Shown in pieces: positions 1 to 8,724 of a DNA stretch of 64,000 nucleotides (positions are counted from its first letter, which is position 1; each line of letters opens with the position of its first letter). The DNA is taken from NCBI GenBank assembly GCA_037440765.1, contig JBBITL010000021.1:8344-72343 (forward strand), written 5' to 3'. The DNA comes from DTKY01 sp037440765. GTDB lineage: Bacteria > Acidobacteriota > Terriglobia > Bryobacterales > Bryobacteraceae. The position numbers and the translations under genes are program-made. Under the pieces are notes generated by a model, which was not told where the DNA came from, made no database searches, and saw only the letters and a list, made by a program, of their open reading frames with translations.

Positions 1-196
1 CGGGCGCGCGCGCGAGCAGGCCAGGGCCTGCGGGCATTCGCTCGACACCGAGATCCGGATCCTGATGCTGCACGGCCTGCTCCACCTGCTCGGCATGGAC
101 CACGCCCGCGACCGGGGCCGCATGGCCCGCGCCGAAGCGCGCTGGCGGAAGAAACTCGGGCTGCCGCCGGGCCTGATCGAGAGGGCGCGGGAATGA
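1..196 (+). CDS. ybeY: Endoribonuclease YbeY, 3' end only
   Basis: C-terminal part of YbeY, the metal-dependent endoribonuclease that acts in 16S rRNA 3' end maturation and ribosome quality control. The start lies before the window. The visible frame (codons starting at position 2) carries HGLLHLLGMDH, which matches the family zinc-binding signature HGxLHLxGyDH with three histidines. The TGA stop overlaps the ATG of era by the ATGA junction at 193-196, so the two genes are translationally coupled, an arrangement commonly seen for ybeY and era. Confidence 0.93.
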   Translation, partial: GRAREQARACGHSLDTEIRILMLHGLLHLLGMDHARDRGRMARAEARWRKKLGLPPGLIERARE

Positions 197-1116
197 GCGC
201 CGGCGCACAGTCCCGCTTCGTCTCGGGCTTCGTATCGATCCTGGGCCGGCCCAACGCCGGCAAGTCGACGCTGCTTAACAGGCTGGTTGGGATGAAGCTG
301 GCCATCGTGACGCCCAAGCCGCAGCCCACCCGGACCTCCATACAGGGAGTGCTCAACCGGCCGGGCGCGCAGGTCGTCTTCGTGGACACGCCGGGGATAC
401 ACAAGCCGGACTCGCTGTTCAACCGCAGGATGCTGGAGACGGTGAAGGCGGCGCTTGACCAGCGGGACCTGTTGCTGTACGTTGCCGACTCGGGGCGTCC
501 CGCCGGCCAGCAGGACCGCGAGGCGCTGGAGGTGGTTGCTGCGGCGCGGACGCCCGTGCTGCTGCTTCTCAACAAGATCGACCGGCTCAAGGACAGGCGC
601 TCCCTGCTCGAATCGATCGACACTTACCGGACGCTCCACGCGTTCGAGGAGTTCCTCCCGGTGTCCGCGCTGACGGGCGAGGGTCTGGACAAGGCGACAG
701 ACGCCGTTATAAGCCGTCTGCCCCAGGGGCCCGCTTACTTCCCGCCGGACTACATCACGGACCAGCCGGAACGCTTCCTGGCCGGGGAACTGGTTCGGGA
801 GAAGATCCTGTACCACACCCGCGAGGAGGTGCCGCATTCGGTGGCCGTGGTGGTCGAACAGTGGAGGGAGACCGCCGCGCTCACGCGCATCAGCGCGATC
901 ATCTACGTCGATCGCGACAGCCAGAAGCGCATCCTGATAGGCGCCGGAGGGGCCATGCTGAAGCAGATCGGCACGGCGGCGCGCCGCGAGATGGAGCTTC
1001 TGCTCGGACGCAGGATCTTCCTGGAACTGTTCGTGAAGGTGCGCCCCAAGTGGCGCGAGAACCCGGAGTTCCTGAATGCGGTAGACTGGCGTTCAATGAT
1101 AGGTCCGGAGGTGTAG
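193..1116 (+). CDS. era: GTPase Era
   Basis: Era is an essential GTPase that binds the 3' end of 16S rRNA and assists 30S subunit assembly. The 307-residue product has the normal family length. The P-loop GRPNAGKST is at residues 18-26, followed by DTPGIH (G3) and NKID (G4), then a C-terminal KH RNA-binding domain with the signature IGAGGAMLKQIG. The start overlaps the end of ybeY (ATGA). A BON-domain gene follows after four bases, so the three genes are probably co-transcribed. Confidence 0.97.
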   Translation: MSAGAQSRFVSGFVSILGRPNAGKSTLLNRLVGMKLAIVTPKPQPTRTSIQGVLNRPGAQVVFVDTPGIHKPDSLFNRRMLETVKAALDQRDLLLYVADSGRPAGQQDREALEVVAAARTPVLLLLNKIDRLKDRRSLLESIDTYRTLHAFEEFLPVSALTGEGLDKATDAVISRLPQGPAYFPPDYITDQPERFLAGELVREKILYHTREEVPHSVAVVVEQWRETAALTRISAIIYVDRDSQKRILIGAGGAMLKQIGTAARREMELLLGRRIFLELFVKVRPKWRENPEFLNAVDWRSMIGPEV

Positions 1117-1120
1117 CGAG

Positions 1121-1408
1121 ATGCGCGTCCTGTCCGCGGCTCTCATCCTGGCGCTCGTGGTTGCGGCCTGCGCCCCGCTTCTTGCCCAGCAGAAGGTCTC
1201 CGACGACGCCATTTACGACCAGGTCCGCAAGCGGCTGGCCAGCGACGCCACCGTCAAGGGCGGCGCGCTCGGGGTGGAGGTGAAGGACGGCGCCGTCACA
1301 CTCACCGGAAAGGTCAGGAGCGAGAGGCAGAAGGTCCGCGCCGAATCGCTCACCCGGAAGATTCGCGGCGTCACCAAGGTCGTCAACAAGATCGTGGTCG
1401 ACGAATAG
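1121..1408 (+). CDS. Small exported BON-domain protein
   Basis: A 95-residue protein with an N-terminal export signal (hydrophobic residues 3-22) and one BON domain covering roughly residues 27-95, including the typical GxVxLxGxV core seen as DGAVTLTGKV. BON domains are found in periplasmic or envelope proteins such as OsmY and are thought to bind phospholipid or other envelope partners. VAAC at residues 14-17 could act as a lipobox, so it may be a lipoprotein. Four bases separate it from era. The specific function is unknown. Confidence 0.8.
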   Translation: MRVLSAALILALVVAACAPLLAQQKVSDDAIYDQVRKRLASDATVKGGALGVEVKDGAVTLTGKVRSERQKVRAESLTRKIRGVTKVVNKIVVDE

Positions 1409-1429
1409 GATCCCGCCGCCGGCAAACCT

Positions 1430-3499
1430 CTACAATCCCAGTTCCTTGAGAATCCCGTCGGCGCCGTAGACCACGCGCAGGGCCTCCACGATGCCCTCGG
1501 CCGACACGTGAACCGAGCGAGCCACGTCATCGGTGTAGACGAACCGGCCCGGCAGGCTCTCGATGTTGCCGTCGAAAAGGATGCCAACGATCTCGCCCCT
1601 GGTGTTCACGGTGGGGCTTCCCGAGTTGCCGCCGTGGGTGTCCGCGGTGGAGACGAAGTTGAAAGGCGCCGCCAGGTTCAGCCTGCCTTTGGCTTTCAGC
1701 CAGCGCGGCGGCAGCGCGAAGGGCTCCCGGCCCTTGGCCCGTCCGTAGAGGCCCTGGAAGGTGGTCGTGTAGGGAATGGCCGCGCCGGCGCTGTTCCTGT
1801 ACCCTTTGACCGGACCGAACGACAAGCGCAGCGTGAAAGTGGCATCCGGGTAGGCGCTGGAGCCCATCACCGCAAAGCGCGCCAGCGCGATCTTGGACCC
1901 TTCGCCGGTGACGACAGACTCGACCCGGTCCTCGAACCGCTTCCGGAGTTCGCGCGCGCGCGGGTCCAGCAGCCGGGCCAGCCGCAGCATCCCGTCGTCG
2001 GAGGCCTTGACGGCTTCGGCGCTGGCGGCCAAGCGTTTCCGCTCGGAGATGTCCTTCAGCTTCGTGGTTGTCACGTACCGGCGGGCGGCGGCCTCGGGCG
2101 AACGGCCGTCGAGGAGGGCCTTCACCGTCGGGTCGGAGGCGCCCAGCGAGCTCCTGAGAAACTCGAAGTAGGCCGAGATGACGGTTATCTCCATTGAGTC
2201 GGTCAGCGGGATGTCGGCGTAAAGCGAGGCCTCCACTCCCGGCAGGGCCGAGTCGCGGTACTCCCGCAGGCGTTGCTCGTTAGGCTTGGGGCGCTCTTCG
2301 CTCAGCCGCAGGACGTGCCGGGCGATCCGGAACAGGTCCGACCCGCCTATGGCGGCGCTCTCCAAAAGCGAGTAGGGCTTGAAGAACGTGGCGTACTCCT
2401 TGTACGCCGCGCCCAGTTGATCCCAGGCCTTGCCGTAGGCGGCTGCCAGCTTCGGGTCCCCGGCGACAGCGCCGCGCAGCCTGGCCTCCTGCTGGCGCTT
2501 CAGCTCCATCAGCTTCGCATCGCGCAGCCCCAGCAGGAATCCGGTGTAGGCCTTGTAGCTGTTCTGTTGCGAGAACAGGTTGTCGGCCGCCACCCGCTTG
2601 TTCTCTGCGCTCCTGGACGAGTAGCGCTGGAGCGCCCTGATCAGCCCGCCCAGCCGCGCGTGGATCACCGGATACGAAACGTCGCGGAAGAACTCGAGCT
2701 GCGCCATCGTGTTCAGCCGGCCAGTGGTGGCGGGGTTGCCCGGCACGAAGATCAGGTCGTCCTCTCTGAGACCCTCCTTGCTCCAGCGCAGGAAGTTGGG
2801 GGTCTGGGCCGGCCGGTCGTTCTCGTAGGCCCGGAGGAAGGCCATATCAAGGCAGTACCGGGGGTAGGTGAAATTGTCCGGGTCACCGCCGAACGCCGCG
2901 ATGCTCACCTCGGGCGCGAAGACCAGGCGGATGTCGGTGTACTTCCGATAGCGGTACAGGTGGTACTCACCTCCCGAGTATAGGGTCACGACCTCGCAAC
3001 GAAGCTCGGCAGAGGTCATGCAATCCTTTTCGATCCGCGCGATGGCGGCCCGGCGCAGGCGGCCGGCCTCGGCCGTCTCGGTGGCCGGCGTGACGCCTTC
3101 CTGCACCTTGGCCGTGACGTCCTGCGTTTCAAGCAGGACGTTCGCCTCCAGGTCCGGGCACTTGCGCTCGTCGGCCCGCGTCGCCGCGTGGAACCCGTTG
3201 TTCATGTAGTCGTGCTCCTTCGTGCTGAGCTGCTGGATGCACTCGGAGACGACGTGATGGTTGGTGAACAGCAGTCCGTCCGGGGAGACCAGCGAGCCAG
3301 AGGCGGCGCCCACGAACTTCACGGAACCGGCCTGCAACCGTTCGAGGAAGCGGTCCGTTACCTCGAAGCCGTGCTTCTGCTTCACGGCCTCCTTGGGGAA
3401 GTTGGAGAAGAGCCAGATGCCTTCGTCGGCGACGGCAGGAACGCGGCTGACCAGAAGCGCAACCGCGAAGCACAAAGCAGTCAAGCGAAAGTTCTTCAT
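1430..3499 (-). CDS. S46 family dipeptidyl peptidase
   Basis: The 689-residue exported protein has a signal peptide (residues 1-24) and the S46 serine-peptidase layout of the DPP7/DPP11 family, which removes dipeptides from peptide N-termini in the periplasm. The catalytic triad can be read: His in TNHHV (residues 79-83), Asp in GGDPDNF near residue 221, and Ser626 in GNSGSP. The length fits the family (about 700). Substrate preference (DPP7 or DPP11 type) cannot be decided here. It converges with the BON gene with 21 bases between the stops, and is transcribed away from the ATP-grasp gene. Confidence 0.92.
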   Translation of the reverse strand: MKNFRLTALCFAVALLVSRVPAVADEGIWLFSNFPKEAVKQKHGFEVTDRFLERLQAGSVKFVGAASGSLVSPDGLLFTNHHVVSECIQQLSTKEHDYMNNGFHAATRADERKCPDLEANVLLETQDVTAKVQEGVTPATETAEAGRLRRAAIARIEKDCMTSAELRCEVVTLYSGGEYHLYRYRKYTDIRLVFAPEVSIAAFGGDPDNFTYPRYCLDMAFLRAYENDRPAQTPNFLRWSKEGLREDDLIFVPGNPATTGRLNTMAQLEFFRDVSYPVIHARLGGLIRALQRYSSRSAENKRVAADNLFSQQNSYKAYTGFLLGLRDAKLMELKRQQEARLRGAVAGDPKLAAAYGKAWDQLGAAYKEYATFFKPYSLLESAAIGGSDLFRIARHVLRLSEERPKPNEQRLREYRDSALPGVEASLYADIPLTDSMEITVISAYFEFLRSSLGASDPTVKALLDGRSPEAAARRYVTTTKLKDISERKRLAASAEAVKASDDGMLRLARLLDPRARELRKRFEDRVESVVTGEGSKIALARFAVMGSSAYPDATFTLRLSFGPVKGYRNSAGAAIPYTTTFQGLYGRAKGREPFALPPRWLKAKGRLNLAAPFNFVSTADTHGGNSGSPTVNTRGEIVGILFDGNIESLPGRFVYTDDVARSVHVSAEGIVEALRVVYGADGILKELGL

Positions 3500-3686
3500 G
3501 AGTGAGGCCCCAAATGTCTATTCTCGCCCACCGGAGCCCGGCAAGGAAACCGCACTTTGGCAAGTCAAATGCTTATTCTTCTATGTTATTGATCAGAAGG
3601 CACTTATCGTGCTAAGTCAAAGGCTGGTTTCTTGGCTTCTTGGCTCTGGTGTGAGATATTAGAAATGAGAGAGCGCACCCGAGGTT

Positions 3687-5045
3687 ATGACGCAATTGGG
3701 CGAGGCTGCGGCCCGCTATCACCGGCTCCTGGAATCCGGGCACAACGGCAGCCTGGACTGGGTGGCTGAGTTTCACGAGCGGATGGCCGCTGCGGGGCTG
3801 GTGAAGGGCGCCCGTCCCGTGTGTCCTTTCCTGCGCCCGCATTTCCTTTCCCGCCGCCAGTACTCGGCGCTGGCCAAGGCGTCGGCAACCCTCTGCTCGG
3901 CCATCGACCGCATCGGCCAGATGGCCCTCGCCAACCCGGCAGTGATGGCCAGGCTGCATCTTCTGCCAGCCGAGAAAATGCTGGCATCGGTGGACCCCGG
4001 CTACTCCTGCCTGGCCGTAGCCTCGCTGCTTGACACCCAGCTTGACGGCGCTGAGATCCGGTTCGTGGGCTACGGCGCGGGCGCGCCGGCGGGTGTGGTA
4101 TACGGCCCGGCCCTGGCGGATCTCTTCTACAACAGCCATGTAGTCAAGCAGTTCCGGCGGCAATACAATCTTGTGAAGCTGGCCGCCGCCAGACCGCTGA
4201 TCTCGGCCCTGCTGGCCGCCTATAGGCAGTTTGGCGGCAAGCGGAAGCCCTGTGTCGGCGTGATGGACTTCAGGCAGGCCTTCCAGACCTCCGAGCCGGG
4301 AGATTGCCTCGCTCTCAGGGACCAGCTGGCCGAAAGCGGCCTTGACGCCGAGGTGGTTCTGCCGGATCAGTTGGAGTACAGGGGCGGGGCGCTGCGGCAG
4401 GGGGGACGCGCCATCGATCTGCTTCTGCACCGCATGAGGGTCCACGAGTTTCTTTTGCGGTTCGACCTGGGGCACCCGCTGGTGCGCGCCTACCGCGAGC
4501 ATGCCGTGTGCCTGGTGAACAGCTTCCGCTCTGAACTGGTGCAGAAGCGGGCGCTGTTCGCGCTGCTGAGCGACGAGTCGCTGACCTCCTCCTTTCCGGT
4601 TGCCGAGAGGAAGGCAATTCAGCAGCACATCCCCTGGACGCGGGTTGTGGCGCCGGGTAAGACCCGGCATGGCACAAGGACGGTGGACCTGACCGAACAC
4701 ATCCTCAGGAACCGTCAAAAGCTGGTCCTCAAGCCCAACGACGATTCCGGCGAGGAGCACGCCGTGCAGGGCTGGCTGACGGACGACGCCGGCTGGGCGC
4801 GAGCCCTCAAGCTGGCCTCCCGAACCACTTACGTGGTCCAGGAGAAAGTCGAGCCGGCCAAGATGCTCTTCCCGGTGTACCGCTACGGCTCACTGGAGAT
4901 GCGGGAATTGCAGGTCGACGTCCATCTCCATGTCTTTGGGGGCAAGGTTCACGGCTGCTCAAGCTGGGTGTCGGAGGCGGCCGTAGGGGGCTTCTCCGGC
5001 ATCTCAGGCCTGGCTCCGGCGTACATCATCGAACCCAAGTCCTAG
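3687..5045 (+). CDS. Circularly permuted ATP-grasp-like protein
   Basis: A 452-residue cytoplasmic protein without signal peptide. The C-terminal half resembles circularly permuted ATP-grasp domains, with KLVLKPNDDSGEEH (nucleotide-binding Lys) and QEKVEPAK, then a beta-rich end with GFSGISGLAP. ATP-grasp enzymes of this kind ligate carboxylates to amines, as in glutathionylspermidine synthase-like proteins. The substrate is unknown, and no partner gene of the usual permuted ATP-grasp operons (alpha-E, transglutaminase-like) is next to it, so it stands alone. Directly after its stop the sequence turns into gene fragments. Confidence 0.62.
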   Translation: MTQLGEAAARYHRLLESGHNGSLDWVAEFHERMAAAGLVKGARPVCPFLRPHFLSRRQYSALAKASATLCSAIDRIGQMALANPAVMARLHLLPAEKMLASVDPGYSCLAVASLLDTQLDGAEIRFVGYGAGAPAGVVYGPALADLFYNSHVVKQFRRQYNLVKLAAARPLISALLAAYRQFGGKRKPCVGVMDFRQAFQTSEPGDCLALRDQLAESGLDAEVVLPDQLEYRGGALRQGGRAIDLLLHRMRVHEFLLRFDLGHPLVRAYREHAVCLVNSFRSELVQKRALFALLSDESLTSSFPVAERKAIQQHIPWTRVVAPGKTRHGTRTVDLTEHILRNRQKLVLKPNDDSGEEHAVQGWLTDDAGWARALKLASRTTYVVQEKVEPAKMLFPVYRYGSLEMRELQVDVHLHVFGGKVHGCSSWVSEAAVGGFSGISGLAPAYIIEPKS

Positions 5046-5330
5046 CCCGTTGTTCTGCGTCTCCCCCAGCCAGGTCAACTTCCTGGTGCCCGAAGCTACG
5101 GCCGCTGGCGGAGCGACGGTCAGAGCTTTCCGCGGCGGCGCAGTGGCGGCCGGCGCCGGGATCCTGGTTGAAACGGCAGCGCCGGGCTTATTCGCGGCCA
5201 ACAGCGACGGCCGCGGTATTGGCGCCATCGCGGCAATCCGGGTGGACGCCTCCGGCGCGCAGACCGTTGCGCCCGTGTCCGTCTACAGCAGCAGCTGCGA
5301 CACGGTGATGTCCGGCGGCGCGCGTATTCG
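5046..5330 (+). pseudogene. Fragment of a Solibacter-type secreted C-terminal domain (TIGR03437-like)
   Basis: Immediately after the ATP-grasp stop, the frame opening near 5050 encodes VSPSQVNFLVPEATAAGG, then APGLFAANSDGRGIGAIAAI and VDASGAQTVAPV. These are hallmark segments of the roughly 215-residue C-terminal domain common in secreted proteins of Solibacter relatives. Only about 85 residues remain. No start with a signal peptide and no N-terminal part exist, and the sequence diverges after about 5300. I read it as a leftover of a larger secreted protein gene truncated on both sides. Confidence 0.7.
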
Positions 5331-5396
5331 GCCTGAGTCTCATGATCGGGTTTTCGCCCATACGTTCAACTCCTGCTGCTGCCTGCCTGGGCGGTG

Positions 5397-5750
5397 ATGC
5401 CGGTGTACCTTGAGGTTGTGAGCCCGCTCGATAACATCGTCGAGGATCTGAGGTCGTTGCCGCCCGACAGGCTGGAGATGGCCGCCAGTTTCATTCGCCG
5501 GCTCAAGCCGGTCAGCCAGGCAGAACGGGAAGCGGCTCCTGCCCGTACGTTTGGATGCCTCTCGCCGGAAGAAGCCGACGAAATGGAGAGGGTCATCGAA
5601 GAGGGCTGCGAACAGATCAATGAACGCGCCTGGCGGTTTCCTGGTGGGCACCAACGCGGTGGTCGCGTACATCCGCGACCTGCTGACTTACGCGGTGGCC
5701 CTGTGCCCCGACCACGACACCACTGCGAGCTACGCCCAGGTGGAAGCTGA
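5397..5750 (+). pseudogene. VapB-type antitoxin, readthrough end
   Basis: The first 75 or so residues (LEVVSPLDNIVEDLRSLPPDRLEMAA, FIRRLKPV, then CLSPEEADEMERVIEEG) look like the antitoxin that usually precedes PIN toxins, ending in INERAW near 5630. Normally a stop overlapping the toxin start would follow. Here the frame runs on through the toxin region in another reading frame to 5750, so the stop has been lost or shifted. GTG 5394, ATG 5397 and GTG 5418 are possible starts. Paired with the broken toxin behind it, it is probably a decaying antitoxin, though its N-terminal domain may still fold. Confidence 0.5.
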
Positions 5751-5903
5751 ACTCGCTCAACTCGGGAAGCCGATTCCGGACAACGACCTTTGGATTGCGG
5801 CGATGGCCAGGCAAATTGATCTGCCTCTGGCGACCAGGGACGTGCACTTCGTCCAGGTGCCGCGGCTGAAAACGCTCGCCTGGCAGCCGCGTCAGCCCAT
5901 CAA
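5620..5903 (+). pseudogene. VapC PIN-domain toxin with internal deletion
   Basis: The ATG at 5620 overlaps the antitoxin region, as in vapBC operons. The N-terminus reads GGFLVGTNAVVAYI, where PIN toxins have LLDTNxVIxxL, so the first metal-binding Asp is replaced by Gly. Soon after it joins a perfect PIN C-terminus: ELAQLGKPIPDNDLWIAAMA and LATRDVHFVQVPRLKTLAW, which keeps the later acidic residues. About 50-60 residues of the middle of the domain are missing. With a lost catalytic Asp and a missing core it should be an inactive ribonuclease. Confidence 0.66.
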
Positions 5904-5917
5904 CCTGTTTTTCGGCG

Positions 5918-6265
5918 GTGCGGCTGCGTCAAGGGTGCCATCCTCTTGCCCGCGGCCTGGCGCGCCAAAGGGGTCCCGACGCGCTGGCGCGCGTGCGTGG
6001 CGACCCGGCGTTCGGAAAGGAACTGCTCGCCGAGGCAGTAAACGCATATCTGGCTGGCGAGGAAGCCCTCGGGAAGACGATCCTGCGCGATGTGATCAAC
6101 GCCACGACCGGCTTCGAGCCGCTTTCCGCCGCCCTGGGAAAACCGAGCAAGAGCCTCCACCGCATGCTCGGCCCGGGCGGCAACCCGAGTACCAAGAACT
6201 TCTTCGCGATCCTGCGGGCCGTGCAGCAGAAGGTCGGCGTGAGGCTCAAGGTGCGCGCTGCCTGA
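5918..6265 (+). CDS. HigA-like / addiction-module antidote protein (COG3636 type), orphan
   Basis: Residues from DPAFGKELL to the end follow the small helix-turn-helix antidote family that pairs with HigB/RelE-like toxins: GKTILRDVINATTGFEPLSA, then GKPSKSLHRMLGPGGNP and a short C-terminal helix. These antidotes normally bind and repress their own promoter and neutralise the toxin. No toxin gene lies beside it, since the upstream neighbour is the broken PIN gene. The first 20 residues do not match the family, so the true start may be lost. It is the last item in a cluster of fragments. Confidence 0.6.
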   Translation: MRLRQGCHPLARGLARQRGPDALARVRGDPAFGKELLAEAVNAYLAGEEALGKTILRDVINATTGFEPLSAALGKPSKSLHRMLGPGGNPSTKNFFAILRAVQQKVGVRLKVRAA

Positions 6266-6274
6266 GGCCCAGGT

Positions 6275-7213
6275 TCACTCCTGCTGCTCCACCGTCACGC
6301 GCGCGCGGAGGTTGGCGACGCCGGCGGTGAAGCGGGAGTCAACCACCAGGAACGCCAGGGCGTCCTCCAGCCACTCGTGCAGCGCTCCGTCCGGATCGTG
6401 CGAGGCGGCCGTCAGCGTGTATTCCCTGGGACACAGCTCGCACCGGAACGAGAAATGCACGCGCAGCGTCTGCCCGGCAGCGCACGGGCCGAGCCGGACG
6501 CCCTCCAGTCGGGTGTTCGTGCCATACACCTCCGAGCCGATCCGGGTCCGGATCATGATCCCGACGACCGGGTCTTCGACCGCCTCGCGGTAACGCACAG
6601 TGACGCGCACGCCGGCGTTCTCCCCGCTCTTCCACGACATGGTTGGATTGCCCTGCGCGTCCAGTGTTTCGATCGCCACCAGTCCGGCGCGGCCGTCGCC
6701 ACGCCGCAGAGGGGGGGCCAGAGGGAGCAGGCGGCCGGCCCCCCACTCGCGCGCACTCCCGGCCAGGTGGCTGCGGTACTTCTCAAGGACCTCCGCCGGG
6801 TCTCCTTTGGCGGCCAGCCGGCCGCGATCCAGCCACCAGATCTCGTCCGACAGGGACAACAGCAGGCTTTCCTCGTGCGACGCCAGCAGCACGGTGGCGC
6901 CCCTGCGGCGCAGCCGCACCAAGTCCATGGCCGCCCGGGCCCGGGCGAGACCGTCCCGTGTGGCCAGCGCGTGGTCGAGCAGCAGAAGCGAGGCTTCGCC
7001 GAAATCGAGCGCGTCGGCCGGCCCCAGCAGACGACGCCCGGCGGGCGCCTCTACCGATCCTTCGGCGGCGCGATCGACTCCCGCGGCCAGCCTCAGCAGT
7101 TGGCGCGTGCCCGCGCCGTCCTCGCCGGCGATGCCGATCACCGCGCCGTCCGGGGCCGAGACGGTCAGGTTCTCAATGGGGGCCAGGGTGACGTTATGGA
7201 ACGCAATAGCCAT
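6275..7213 (-). CDS. Wzt-like polysaccharide ABC protein with degenerate ATPase core
   Basis: The 312-residue protein combines an N-terminal ABC nucleotide-binding fold with a C-terminal Wzt-C-like beta-sandwich (about residues 190-305), as in O-antigen export ATPases. The ATPase is degenerate. The Walker A position reads GEDGAGTR (residues 30-37), without Lys or Ser/Thr. Walker B is LLLLDHAL with His81 for the catalytic Glu. Only about 40 residues separate the two motifs, so the Q-loop and LSGGQ signature are gone, while the H-loop His113 (ASHE) remains. ATG 7213 is chosen because homology begins there (MAIAFHNVTL). Five bases separate it from the upstream membrane-protein gene. It may be a carbohydrate-binding or regulatory pseudo-ATPase. 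Confidence 0.72.
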   Translation of the reverse strand: MAIAFHNVTLAPIENLTVSAPDGAVIGIAGEDGAGTRQLLRLAAGVDRAAEGSVEAPAGRRLLGPADALDFGEASLLLLDHALATRDGLARARAAMDLVRLRRRGATVLLASHEESLLLSLSDEIWWLDRGRLAAKGDPAEVLEKYRSHLAGSAREWGAGRLLPLAPPLRRGDGRAGLVAIETLDAQGNPTMSWKSGENAGVRVTVRYREAVEDPVVGIMIRTRIGSEVYGTNTRLEGVRLGPCAAGQTLRVHFSFRCELCPREYTLTAASHDPDGALHEWLEDALAFLVVDSRFTAGVANLRARVTVEQQE

Positions 7214-7218
7214 GGTAG

Positions 7219-8724
7219 TCAGGATAGCCTTGAGCGCACGGCGCGGCCAGCCACCACCGGCAGCGCCAGCGTCGCCGCCAGAAACGCAAGCCACAACGCC
7301 GCGGCGGCAGCCGGCGGCAGCATGAGCCTGCTCAGCATGAGTGAGAATCCGCCATCTGCCAACTGGGTCAATTGCAAGGATGCCAGCCCGCCATCCGGCC
7401 GGTGCGCGATCAGGCCCGTATAGTAAGGCAGCAGCAGGAAGTGGGTGGCGTATAGATCAAGAAGCGCGAACAACGCCGCCACGGCCGGCAGCACCCAGGC
7501 GCCTCGCCCGAGCGCCGTCAGCCCGAGGCTCACAAGCAACGCCTCGGCCACAACCACCGCGTACAGGTACCAGCCTGCGCTCGAGGAGAGCCCCAGTGCC
7601 GAGAATGTCAGTTCGTGGTAGCACAGCCCCAGCCAGAAGAACCCGTAGAAGGCCGCCGGGACCGCCAGGGAAGAGCGTCCGCCCTTGTCGCGCCAGAGCC
7701 TCAAGACAAGGCCGGCCACCGCCGCCGCGGCCACGACAGCGAAGACGCGGTACATCCACCCGCGCACCTGGAGGAAGCTCCAGTTGCCGATCCAGATGTG
7801 CGAAAGGAAGGCGATATCGAAGAAGCGAAGCCAGTCGACGTCCGGTATGCGGCCTGCCAGTGACCACAGCGGGATATCGCGCTGCGCCACCACCTGCTGG
7901 AGACCGCTCCAGGAGCCGGTCAAGGTGTAATTGCGCCAGTACCACCAGCCGGATATCGCCCCTGCCGTGAGCAAGGCAACCGCAGCGGGGCGCCAGCGCC
8001 GCTTCCACGCATACAGCGCCACAATGGCTGGAACGGCCGTGAGGAAATAAGCTTTGGTCAGCAGGCCGGCGCCGAGCAGGGCGCCGAGGGACAGGCCAGG
8101 AGGCCTTTCCCGCAGGGCCAGCCACACGATGGCGGCGAAGATGGCGGCTGAGATGCCGTCGTTGCCGGCACGGCCGGCGGTCATGACGAATCCCGGCATG
8201 GCGGCGATGAGCGCGGCGACAGCCGCGGCAGCCGGGCCGGGAAGCACGCGGCGCGCGGCGGCGAAGGCGAACGGGACGGTCAACGACGCTATCAACAGGC
8301 TGGCCAGCCGCATCAGAAGCACTCGCGCCGGCAGCGACGCCTGGCCCGCCGCCCATTCGACCGGCGCCATCAGCAGGTAGTACAAGGGCGGTTGCTGCGC
8401 TTCGTGGTTTAAGGGAGGCGCGGCCGCCGGCGGCCGCAACTCGCCGCGTTCCCGCCGGGAGAGCTTCCACCAGGCGTCGTGTGTCAGCCAGGGCTGGTCA
8501 ATCTTGTGGTGGCCATAAGGGAGCGGCGTCATGCTCAGGGACCCGGCCACCTCCGGCGAGACGGTAGCCTGCCCGGGCACGGGCAACCCGCCGCCCGAGG
8601 CCAGTTGCTGGGCGTAGGAGAAGTGGGCCCACTCGTCAAACCCCTCCCAGAGCGGCAACAGCACGGCATTGAATGCGCCGCGCGCCAGGAAGCAGAGCCA
8701 TATGAGCAGGACCAGCCGCCGCAT
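7219..8724 (-). CDS. Multi-pass membrane glycosyltransferase-like protein (GT39/DUF2142 type)
   Basis: A 501-residue integral membrane protein with about ten hydrophobic segments. The first extracytoplasmic loop after helix 1 carries WEGFDEWAHFSYAQ, placing acidic residues where GT-C glycosyltransferases keep their metal/catalytic Asp or Glu. QQPPLYYLLMAPVEW in the next loop is also typical of GT39 and DUF2142 proteins. Such enzymes move sugars from polyprenyl-phosphate donors on the outer face of the membrane. ATG 8724 is chosen because it directly precedes the first transmembrane helix. It forms an operon with the Wzt-like gene and diverges from the beta-helix gene with only 21 bases between starts. 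Confidence 0.68.
   Translation of the reverse strand: MRRLVLLIWLCFLARGAFNAVLLPLWEGFDEWAHFSYAQQLASGGGLPVPGQATVSPEVAGSLSMTPLPYGHHKIDQPWLTHDAWWKLSRRERGELRPPAAAPPLNHEAQQPPLYYLLMAPVEWAAGQASLPARVLLMRLASLLIASLTVPFAFAAARRVLPGPAAAAVAALIAAMPGFVMTAGRAGNDGISAAIFAAIVWLALRERPPGLSLGALLGAGLLTKAYFLTAVPAIVALYAWKRRWRPAAVALLTAGAISGWWYWRNYTLTGSWSGLQQVVAQRDIPLWSLAGRIPDVDWLRFFDIAFLSHIWIGNWSFLQVRGWMYRVFAVVAAAAVAGLVLRLWRDKGGRSSLAVPAAFYGFFWLGLCYHELTFSALGLSSSAGWYLYAVVVAEALLVSLGLTALGRGAWVLPAVAALFALLDLYATHFLLLPYYTGLIAHRPDGGLASLQLTQLADGGFSLMLSRLMLPPAAAAALWLAFLAATLALPVVAGRAVRSRLS

Noticed and set aside
3612..4760. 382-codon minus-strand frame over the ATP-grasp gene
   Set aside because: No recognisable domain, while the plus-strand frame has ATP-grasp features and normal codon use.
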